From Apostichopus japonicus (Eukaryota; Echinodermata; Holothuroidea; Aspidochirotida; Stichopodidae), in assembly GCF_037975245.1 (NCBI RefSeq), contig NC_092562.1, forward strand, positions 30,640,054-30,704,053: a stretch of 64,000 nt of DNA, given 5' to 3'. A model generated the notes under the pieces. The model saw only the letters and a program-made list of their open reading frames with translations, was not told the origin of the DNA and searched no databases. The translations under genes were made by a program, and so were the position numbers. Of this stretch, positions 48,401-60,400 are shown in pieces; the first letter of the stretch is position 1; every line of letters starts with the position of its first letter.

Positions 48401-51400
48401 TATTACTTGAGAAAGTGGTCAGATGCTGACATACACTCTAGTACATGAGATAGGTACACATTGAGAAACATTGAGTGGCCAGTAGCAGGAATATATGGAT
48501 GTGACAGTTGTACACCTGACCTTTAGTTCTCTGAACACTCACGGAAAAGAGATGGTTTGGTATACACCAATGTTCATTCATGATCATCCTATAGATAATT
48601 GGTTTCAAATGAGCTTTCATTAGCATTACAGTAAACTAACCACTGGCCCTACAATGCCTATAACTCAAAAAATTGAGACTCCACTTTTACCTTTTCATCC
48701 AACTCATTGAGCATGATGATAACACTGCACTCATGGTCCCAAACAAGGTTCCAAAAGTCCAGAACAGTATTCTTCAGAGGCATCTGAGTAGCTACGAAAA
48801 AGTCCATCTTCTTGTAACCCTGGAGATAGAAAGATAACCTCCTAACGTTTGTCCTAACGTTTGTCAGAATTCAGTGCTGTATGCTGGCAAACTAAACAAG
48901 ATGTCATATACAGTATATTAATGTAGATCTAAAACTAATACAGTTACACGGTAGATGTAGGGTGTGCTGCCCCACAGTAGCAGTACAAAGAAATCCAAAT
49001 ACAACTACTGACGACCACTACAGGAAAGGTACCTAGGTGATGGAAATTCAAAAATTGATAACATTACATTGTTGCCTGGAGTTGTAAATATTATGACAAT
49101 TGATGACCACTGCAGGTAGGTAGGAAAGTGAACGAATCCCAATAAAAGAAGACTGAAGACTACTTCTGGAAATGTAACTGTAATGTAATTACTGATGACC
49201 ACTACAGGAAAGTTAGCAAGGTGAATGAACTCCAATGCCACTACTGATGACCACTACAGGAAAGGTATTAAAGAAGGTGAAGGAACTCAAATACAACATG
49301 ACCACTACAGGAAAGATGACTATGGCAAGGAATATCACAAATTTGATAAGATTACATTGTTGCCTGGAGATGTATACAATATGACTATTGGTGACCACGG
49401 CAGGTACAGTAGGTAGGAATGTGAAAAAATCCAAATATAACTATTGAAGACCACTACTGGAAATGTAACAAGGTGAAGGAATTCTAATAGCACTACTGAT
49501 GACCACTACAGGAAAAGTAGCAGGGTGAAGGAATTCAGATACAACTAATGATGACCACTACAAGAAAGGTAGCAAGGTGAAGGATTCCAATGCAACTACT
49601 GATGACCACTACTGGAAACGTAACAAGGTGAAGGAGTTCAAATACAACTATTGATGTCCACTGCAGGAAAGGTAACAAGGTCAAAGCATTCAAATGCACC
49701 ACAGAAAAGGTACAAGGTGATGGAACTAAATACAAATACTGATGACCACTACAAGACAAATACTGATGACCACTACAAGATAGGTAACAATGTGAAGGAG
49801 TTCAAATACAACTAGTGATGTCCACTGCAGGAAAGGTAACAAGGTGAAAGAACTGAAATGCAACTACTGATGAACACTACAGGAAAGGTAACAAAGTGAA
49901 GGATTTCAAATACAACTATTGATGTCCACTGCAGGAAAGGTAACAAGGTGAAAGAACTGAAATGCAACTACTGATGAACACTACAGGAAAGGTAACAAAG
50001 TGAAGGATTTCAAATACAACTATTGATGTCCACTGCAGGAAAGGTAACAAGGTCAAAGCATTCAAATGCACCACAGAAAAGGTACAAGGTGATGGAACTA
50101 AATACAAATACTGATGACCACTACAAGACAAATACTGATGACCACTACAAGATAGGTAACAATGTGAAGGAGTTCAAATACAACTAGTGATGTCCACTGC
50201 AGGAAAGGTAACAAGGTGAAAGAACTGAAATGCAACTACTGATGAACACTACAGGAAAGGTAACAAAGTGAAGGATTTCAAATACAACTATTGATGTCCA
50301 CTGCAGGAAAGGTAACAAGGTGAAAGAACTGAAATGCAACTACTGATGAACACTACAGGAAAGGTAACAAAGTGAAGGATTTCAAATACAACTATTGATG
50401 TCCACTGCAGGAAAGGTAACAAGGTGAAAGAACTGAAATGCAACTACTGATGAACACTACAGGAAAGGTAACAAAGTGAAGGATTTCAAATACAACTATT
50501 GATGTCCACTGCAGGAAAGGTAACAAGGTGAAAGAACTGAAATGCAACTACTGATGAACACTACAGGAAAGGTAACAAAGTGAAGGATTTCAAATACAAC
50601 TATTGATGTCCACTGCAGGAAAGGTAACAAGGTGAAAGAACTGAAATGCAACTACTGATGAACACTACAGGAAAGGTAACAAAGTGAAGGATTTCAAATA
50701 CAACTATTGATGTCCACTGCAGGAAAGGTAACAAGGTGAAAGAACTGAAATGCAACTACTGATGAACACTACAGGAAAGGTAACAAAGTGAAGGATTTCA
50801 AATACAACTATTGATGTCCACTGCAGGAAAGGTAACAAGGTGAAAGAACTGAAATGCAACTACTGATGAACACTACAGGAAAGGTAACAAAGTGAAGGAT
50901 TTCAAATACTACTATTGATGTCCACTGCAGGAAAGGTAACAAGGTGAAAGAGTTAAAATACAAGTATTGCTGTACACTGCAGGAAAGGTAACAAGGTGAA
51001 AGAACTGAAATGCAACTACTGATGAACACAACAGGAAAGGTAACACAGTGAAGGATTTCAAATACAACTATCAATGAAATGATTTTAAAAAAATAGTTAG
51101 ACAGTCCATTTGATCATATGAGGTCCACCATATACCGATGCTGTGGCCACGTGGAAAAAGCGGTGGAATTTGAAGCAATGAGGCTTAGCAATCAGAAGTT
51201 TCGGACTTGATACCTGCCAGGTCATAGTAAGGAATTCTTTTCATCCAAGAACAATCTAAGGTTTTCCCATCTGAAATGACTTTCTAAATTGAAAAGGATC
51301 CAAATTTGAATTAAAAATGTTGAATTGGAAGCCACCCGACTTGTAAGTTGTAATTCATCAGCCCTTGAGCCGTTCTCCCACATTTGTGGTCGTTTCAAAT

Positions 51401-54400
51401 AAGCTTTGTAAAAATAATTGCTGATTATTTATATTATTATATCTTATGCAAACAAATTACAATTCATGACATACTGCATCTAAAACCTTTGAGAATACAA
51501 TAAGCCTGCTCAACGTGTTAATGATGAAACTTTTCTGTGGCATATGTCATTATTCCATGTTTATATCATAAAATGTTTACTGCAAAACTTAAACCAATTA
51601 AGTGACCAGTTACAACCTAAAGTATTAACACTTACTGTACACTACCTGCACATCTACACAAAACTTGCAGTAAACAGTAGGCCTATAGTAGGTATAGAGA
51701 TACCCACAAAATCATTGCCTGCTGAACTTTAATGCACCATGGCAAACATTTGTCAAAGCTGCTACTAAACTATAACCTAAGCTAGCCACCTTATTTAATA
51801 CCATTCAATAAAATTGTATTCCTAGTGAAACTTTCCAATAACTTACTATATATTGTCAATGTACTTTTCAGAACCTTAATGCTTCTGTTTTCAAAGGGTA
51901 ATGTTTTATATTGTACAAGCAACCAAAAACTGAAAAGGTTTTCTCACTCCATTACCAAAGAAAATGAAGATACTCACATCCATCAATGAAGCATTGATGT
52001 AACGACTGTTTCTCTCTCCAACAGGCGTCTTCAAAACTGGTGTGTGTGCTTCAACTTGTAACATATGAGAGATCATGAACAGGAATCAATAACTTTTGAA
52101 TACTTTTAAGAAATTAAACTAAAAGCATCAAGATCTCATTAAGTAATTTCAGAGTGTTGGGCAGTCAGGTGGTGGGATTATAGCAATTTAATAAAATGTA
52201 TCACTAATCATTCTGAAAAGAATTTTTTTTCAAATTTAATCAAATTTCTGGGGCATATATTATGGAATAAAATAAGGTAGCTTGATATATTTTCTAATCA
52301 GTATTGTAACGTCAGATTGAAGCAAATTAAATTCAATAACAGCTTAAAATACTATTTCATAGAGAATTATAAAGTAGACTGGATTGGATTTGCATATTTT
52401 AATTCTGTAGCTCAATATAGGAAACTATCCCCATGTGAGTAATGGAGCTACTTACGAGGGAACAACTTACCTTCTGGACAAATTACTTATGCATTTACTT
52501 GTACCATCTGCGCTCAATTCCCCCCAAAAAATAACACCAACTATACTGTAGCCTGCCAAGGTCAGCTGGTCTAGCCACTTCCATCTGGCCAGATAAAATG
52601 CCTTGGCCTAGCTGGTCTTTCAATACCACCCCAAAATCCCCCATGTGGGGAGGATGGGCAGGATCCAGAGGGTAAGTTGTTCCCTCTTAAGTAGTCCCAG
52701 TAATCCAATGGGAATGACTTATGTTCTGGACAATTACTTCTGCAGCTTCCCACTGAAACCAGTGGCGGCAGCTGGGAACTCACCTAAAACTAACTGGAGA
52801 CTAAACGATGCCAAATCAACTGGAACCTTCTGAAAAACTGCAGATAGCCCACAATGTAGTCATTGGCTCGCCCTGGGTTCTGGGTCTGAGCAGACGAATG
52901 AGACCACCCAGAGGGACCACGGAGAAAGGCTGAGGAAATACGTGCTTCCTGGTGCAGGACTTCTCGTAAATTAGAGGAGGTTAGAGGACTTCCAGGCAGC
53001 TGCCTGTAGGATCTCATCCAGCCTTTATAGAGCGCCATGGACGTAGACATTACCCTCACATCATGCACCTGCGGGCAGGGCGACGGAGTCCCCAGCACCA
53101 ACCTTGCGATAATCTTGGTGATCCAGTGTGAGATCAAGATCGTGAAGAGTATGGCTTGCACGAAATTACAATGATTGATGTACATGAATCCCACCAAGGC
53201 TGCGTCCAGTACCACTTCAAAGCCGACTGGGCGTCATACGTTATCCTCTGCAATGGAGGAGAATGAAAGCTGAGAAGAGAGGCACCGGTAAGAAGTGCAG
53301 AACCTGGGTCGTCGACAGGAAGGATGGGTCAGAGACCAGAGGCACCCTATATACGGTTCAAATATCATGTGTCCTGGCATCACCGACAGCGCATGGAGGG
53401 CGCTCTGACGTCGTGTCGATGCTGCTGTGAGAAGAAAAGCCTTCTTCATAGACAACTCAAATGGAGGACAAGAAGACATGGCTCAAAAGTGGGAGAAGCC
53501 AGGTGGTCAATGATGGGACCAGGGACATAAGCTCTGGCCGCTTAATGACATGGCATGGACCAGGAGATCCAGCCCTGGCAACTCTTTGAGGATAACACAA
53601 ATAGCGATCGGATAACCCCTAGGGGTATTGACCTGCTTCCCCTCCTCAAACATAGCCATTAAAAAGTCTACCACATCCCCAATAGCTAGTATTCGGAGGA
53701 ACTTGGCAATGGACACACCATTTTTGGTACACTCAGAGTCTCAAATCGTATGGGCAAAAAGTGGAATGTTGCCTGCAGTGGGATGCCAACAAAGTAGTAG
53801 GAGCTTGAGTCTGCTTGCAGGTTTAGAGCGCTTCCACAGTCAGCAGTGGTTGCTACCATTCTTTTGTTTGGATCACAACAGGCTTTGCTGATTTAGGCTT
53901 TTGGTTATCGAATGAGTAGTAGCGGCACGTTGAACCAGCCTTAAAAAGAATCCCACCAATCTGAATAGTACTTTAATGTACCATATGGGTGGAACCATTC
54001 AGAATGGAATAGGCTAGGCAAAGACGGATCAATGTCATAGTTACATGAGAAATCTTGGCCTAGCCTAGGCTTCAGAATCGTACATCCTTGCAACTACCAT
54101 TACCTCTGTGCATTGAACCCCATGCCACAGGTTTATAAAAAATAAAAAAAATCCACACTTTTCATTTTAAATTAATATATTTCAAATTACTAACAAAAAT
54201 TACCAATACAGAGAACACCATCACTATTGTTTTGCTTAAGTGGACAGAGTCGACCATGAGATTAAACTAGGTACAGCTTACCTTGCAAGTACTCATTGAC
54301 TTTTTTTCCCGGTTAAAATGTTACTTTTGCAGTACAAATGAATACTGATAGCATATAATAGGCTACCGTATATAGCTGTGCACAAAACATGATAAAGCCA

Positions 54401-57400
54401 GAATCTCTTTTTCAGAATGATCTCAGTCCCGTGCAAATGTTATGAACTCAGTCTATCTTTCTTGTTTTTCATAAATCGTGTGACTGGTTATACATACTAC
54501 GAGCTTACTGTACAGTACTGAATATGGGAGTTATAGGACTCCCCGTCCATGCTTATTGCATGCTTCGTTTGTTATCAAGCTTCATGGAGTTCATTCTATT
54601 AGCAAGCTGCCAGAGAGACACAAAAAAAGCACTGTTCTCTAGAACAGTTTTGATTGAATAAGCTATTAAATATGAGGTTTGCCCAAGCTTCCTTCCTGGA
54701 GCTATCGTGTTTACAAGGTTTTGACAATTTGACCCCTAGTGACCCTAATGTCCTTCGACCTCCACAGCAAACAATGTGGTACTTCTACACATTAAATATG
54801 AGGTTGCCCAAGCTTCCTTCTTGAGCTATCATGTTTACAAGGTTCCGACAATTTGACCCCTACTGACCCTAAATGACCTTTGACCTCCACAGAAACTGTA
54901 CTCAATGTGGTACTTCTACACACTACAGTAAAATGAGGTTTGCCCAAGCTCCTTTCTTGAGATATCGTGTTTACCAGGTTTTCATAATTTGACCCCAAGT
55001 GACCCTAAATGACCTTTGACCTCCCCAGAAAACTTCTTTTGCTCAATTTGGTACGTTTACCAAATATGAGGTCTGCCCAAGCTTCCCTTCTTGAGATATT
55101 GTGTTTACAAGTTTTCAACATTTTGACCCCTGGTGACCCCAAATGACCTCCACAGAAAACAATAGGCTTCTTGGACTCAATGTGGTACATCTACGCACCA
55201 AACATTAAGTTGGTCCAACTTTCCCTTCTTGAGATATCGTGTTTAAAAGCTGGGCAAAACAAACGCACACACACTTGTACACATACACCATCATGAATGC
55301 AAACGTTACGATATTCATCCAAACCAAAAATTGAAGTGTTTTAAAAGGATTGTCTGGTGGCCCAAAGAAGTCACCTTAAAAAATGATAAATAATTTTCCG
55401 AACATGTTGTCAAAGTATGAGAAGGCTAATGTTGCGTTTTACAGAGAAAAGATTTTTAATCGTTAAGGATGGACACTTTCAATATGATTTGAACAGTACA
55501 GAACAAGACGTCAACTATGCTTGTATGCAGGATTGCGACATAATCCACGCTCCGTACAGTACCTTCAGTAATCACAACAAAAACCATGTTTGAATACAGA
55601 TTAATATCTTCCTTTATTTTCGGTGAAATTTCTTATAAATTAGATATGTTTTCAAAAACTCCTTTATCTGCCATATATGTAGTAGATTGGTGGTTTCGTG
55701 GTCTTTTGGTAACACATGATATGTTTTAACAGCAAACTTTTGGTTGTTTATACATCTCGCTATCCAGCTCCAACGCGAGGAATGTTCGCATGTAGGTAAT
55801 CACAACAAAAACCGCGTTTATATACAGGTTAATTTCTTCCTTCATTTTCGGTGAAATTTCTTATAATTAGATATGCTTTCAAAAACTCCTTAATCTGCCA
55901 TATATGTAGTAGATCGGTGGTTTCGTTGTCTTTGTGTAACACAAGAAAAGTTTTAACAGCAGACTCTTCGTTGTTTATACATCTCGCTATCCAACTCCAG
56001 CGCGAAGAATGTTCGCATGTGTAGGCTACACCAAAGTTTAGAATCGGACAGTTCTGTGAAGCCTAAGCTACTACATTCTGCTCTGACATCGATTTCGCCA
56101 AGTTTCATCTTTCGGTGTTCCGAATGCTTTTCAAGTTTCTTTTTACTGTAAGTTTGATCCATGATTTTATTTCAGCGATTTCGAAGAACAGTTTATGAAC
56201 TGTGGTTTGAGTGTGAGAGTATATTTTGTGCAAGGCTATACGTATACCAACTGGGCATGGTACAGTAGGATTAACACTCGCGATATGCACGTTATTTAGG
56301 CACGTTATTTTTCACGTGAGAGTGTATTGCTGCGGAAATGGGAGTGCTAAATTCAAGTCGCCTATTTTGCCTATTTGCCAGCACTACTGTACGTCAATTA
56401 CAATATTGAAACATTCGAACAAATGGTACTTATGGTGAGAAACTGGTGAATTTGAAAACCAGATTTCTACAAGAAGAAAACGTCGAATTGGGACAATTTT
56501 TACATGGTTAGAAAGAGAAAATTAATAACTACAAGGACAATGTATCAAAATCTTTCACCAGACAATTCTTCAGGCAGATGAATTGAGCAAACAACAAAAG
56601 TTAAATACAACCGTAAACTTAGATGAAAGGAATCCGAAGGCTCCCCAAGGTTTCCGTAGTGACTAAGACCACCAGGGCAGAGCACTGGAGTGAAACAACC
56701 TAGGGTCACATGACCCAGAGCCCCAGCACCGGCATAGTGCCAAGCAGCCTAAGGCCTATGCACAACAAAGTACATATGAAACCGGAGCCTACATACAGCA
56801 AGTACAACGAAAAAAAAAAAAAAAAACACGGACTGAAGGGTCTGAAGAGGGGCCTAGAGGGGAAACAAGCCAAATCCAAGTCCTGAAAAAAGCCGGAATG
56901 GAACGGTAAATGTTCCACAGAGGGAGGGAGGCCCCTGAGGAGCTCACCTATCCGAAGGCAGGGGTCAAACAACAGCCACACCTGAGGCAAGACCGACAAA
57001 CTTCCACACAAAACAATATGGAGGGAACTCCCCGAAGCACACTATGCTATGGTCGAACATGAGGAAGGAGAAACCTTTCCCGACATACCCGGGACAGAAA
57101 GAGGGGTCCCAAAGGGACTAACAAGGAGCGAACTCACCAAATTGGGAGAAACAGGGCTTCAAAGTGAGCTGAGCGAGTGCTGATCTCACGCACAAAAAAC
57201 CTTCGATGTTCACTTGCTCTTAGCAGTGCAAGTAACAGGGAAAGAATGACCAGGCCAGTGCACCTGATCAGGCCAGACAGAGCTGGCTAGACCAGCTGCC
57301 CTTGGTAGGTTACGGTATACGTATATAGTTGGTGTTAGTTTTTTTCGTGAGTTGAGGGCCGAATGTGCAAGAAAATGCATAAGTAATTTGTCCAGAAGGT

Positions 57401-60400
57401 ATGGAGTATCCGATGTAAGTTTGAGTAATATCTAAAATGATTTCATGTAAATACCATTTACCTGGAAGAAATGTTGAACATTGATTTTGTGATTTGTTCT
57501 CCATGTTCTTTGCTGCATACATGTCAGATGCACTGGTCGTAACAGAGATTTCTTCCAATTTCTATTGCAATGAAAAAAATGAAAGGAGTGCATGTTTCTT
57601 ATTATTATTTTTAACATACGGTGCAAATTATTTCTCTCATGACATGCATAAGTTAGTGTTTAGAAATATCACATTTTTGCTCTATAGTACTACAGCTCAG
57701 CTAAAATGTCACAAAGCAGAAATTTAACTTGAAAATATCAAAGGGTAAATCAAGCAGCAAATAACATCTGTTGTTCAAACTGATCATTTTTTAATTTATT
57801 AAATGGATTTTTTCTTTGGAACATTAAACTATAAAATACCTTGAATTGCTCTGTTAAATATGTTTCGCCCGTCTCATCGTTAGTCCTTTTAAGGCTAGCA
57901 AGTGCCATTCCGAATGTCTTAACTGTCATGGTGGTCCTTCCAATGCAAAAGTTCTTCACCAAAGTATCAAATATAAATTGGTATTGCTCCTGTAATATAA
58001 CAAATAGAAAGAGAAATAAAAGGGGAATTACCATGGAGGTTTAAATCACGTATTCTACAACTCAAAACTGAAGCAGTAATTCACACACTAATTAACATAC
58101 CGGTAATTTATTCTGTGGGAAAAACATAAGTGAAATTTTTGAACCACTGGGAATGTTTAAAGCATCACAGTTTATTCAAAAGACAACCAATGTACTAGTG
58201 GTCCTTAGTATTCCAATTATGAAGGAGATGAGGGCAACTCACAATGTAAATAACTGTGCAAAAAGTACAGTATTAAGCAATTCATATGATATTTTGAAAG
58301 CAAGTTATTACAAATACTTGTGTTTTCATTTTCATTTCATCAGTGCTAGGCCATGTTAATGTTTCACTGTTTGAGAATTATACCTGGTGTTTTACATATA
58401 TCCAGGATTCTGACCAATCAGAGTTTTTTTGGTTTGTTGCATCCTTGCAGGAGCAATAACATACTTTACCCACAAGAGTAGAGTTTGCTCTTGCTTCCTT
58501 TGGGGTCTAAGTGCTACTGTACCACAAGTTCAAGTAACACAATACAGTATAATGCTTACACTACTATGAAAACCCACTCGCTATCTGTTGAGAAAAATGT
58601 TTTACTCCTTTTTGCAGTGGATGGTCTCACCCTCATTGCATCAATCAGAACATTTAAACAACAAATCTATTTTGAGGTTTCAATGATTTGGCTATTAAAT
58701 TAGATGTTAATACTTCATTTTCATTTATGTAGACCAGGAGAGCTGACATGGTGTCTATAGACCTATCTGTCCCATTAGGCTATTCTTGTTACAGATCTGA
58801 CTAATATGTTTTGGCTGAGATATTAATACAATAGACACATTTTTAACTGAGCTACATCAAGATATCCATATAAATATTTGCTATGATTTGGATACTAGTA
58901 TTTCCATAGGTTTCCTTCTTTAAACAGCTCTAGTAGCATCAAGTGAAACTTATTTTGTAGTTATTTTAACAACTGTAACATGTTCACAGAAGACATGAAT
59001 ATCATTGTTAATTTATAAATTCTGTATCCTTTCATTGTATATATAAGGTAATACTGGCAAGACATGACTACCTTGACTTGTACAGACTGTCTCCTGCGCT
59101 GTCGCATTTCTGTCACAAACTTGTAGACATTAACCTTTCCTTCAGCCTGTGCCATATCTAACATGGCGTCAAGGGTGATGTAGGTTCCTGTTCGTCCAAC
59201 TCCAGCACTAAATATGCAGAGAAAATAAATCATTCAAAAGCAGAATAATTGATCAAACTACAGAAACAGATAACATTATAATGATGGGAATCAAAACTTG
59301 CTCCCCAGTACCCATTGTATGACAGGTCGGTTCCTGGGTACTCACAAGGCCTTTACTAAGTACATACATAAGCTTACAGTTTCTATGTAAAGCTATGCAG
59401 TCCTCACTCATGTACATAGTAAGACTGTAAAAACACAGCTCGTTTACCCTGAGAACTGATTACTGAGAACTGGCTACCATGTCATATATTTATATTTATG
59501 TGCTTGCATGTGATGTTTTCGTCCAACAATAATTTATAGTGATCAATGAAAAAGTGCTGTAACTTGCAAGTGTGCATCTTTATATGGACATGAAGTCCTA
59601 CAGTGCAATGTCCCATTGTATGAATTATTCGTGAAATGTGGTTTGTGCTATTGAACAATTCCTTACAGCATTTATTGGACTATAGTTGTAGTGATTTGCT
59701 TTAATTCAGCTATGGAAGATAATTGATAATATATTTAGCAAACGAAAGGTTTCTTACAAGAATGTTACAGCACTCATATAGTAGGGCACTGCAGTATCTG
59801 GGCTAGGCCTATCCAGCCTATTCTTTCATTGTGGTGCATTAAGGCTAGTGCTACAGGTCTTTGCTACAGTATTTATAAATTGGTTGGACTATAGTCTGTG
59901 GAGACTGTCTATGAAACCTTATTGTTAAATAGAGATGTCTCAATGTGTCATCATGGGTGAATCACATGTTGCTTAATTGTTCAAAGTTTTGAACAGTTCT
60001 GCTAAACTTTTTTGGGGGGACCATTCCACTGAATTTGACCGGGGGAAGAATACATGATGCCTGACAATAATGGTAATATTCAACTGAAATATAAACTGAT
60101 ATAAAGATACTACTACTATCAATACTTTACATGGGGTTCCAGCTGTAGGCTATAACTGCAACTTACAAAGGTAAAGCAAGAATATCGTGGTCCAGTAACC
60201 TTATTTCTGCTTTTTTTTTTTACCTGCAATGGACAATGGTATTTGGGACTTTTTTCTGACTAGTTTTATGCCTCACAATTTTCAGGAAATCCAGAATTGG
60301 ATCTAAGAATTCTGGAATTTTCATATCGCCCCAATCAGTGAAGTGAAAATGCTTAACTGTCCGGGATTCTCTTCCATGTTTCTAGGCAGGAAAAAATTCA

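Larger units (their letters stand above)
52470..57401 (-). mobile_element. Decayed DIRS-like tyrosine-recombinase retroelement
   Basis: The 52470-52621 and 57241-57401 segments are inverted copies (ACCTTCTGGACAAATTACTT... and CAGCTGGTCTAGCC...), as in DIRS elements with inverted terminal repeats. Next to the left arm, minus-strand frames encode pieces of a DIRS-type tyrosine recombinase. Reverse transcriptase and RNase H are not recognisable; the middle holds unrelated tandem arrays, so the element has lost or exchanged its core. It lies wholly in one phosphatase intron, on the same strand. Confidence 0.65.

Noticed and set aside
49535..51074. SCSGHQYLYL-type repeat proteins on the minus strand
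   Set aside because: They are open-frame by-products of the 52/104-bp minisatellite in a phosphatase intron.
56706..57011. Minus-strand 101-residue frame near the DIRS right arm
   Set aside because: It has an odd Cys/Phe/Pro composition and a poly-Phe run from a homopolymer, and no family resemblance; it may be decayed 5' element sequence.
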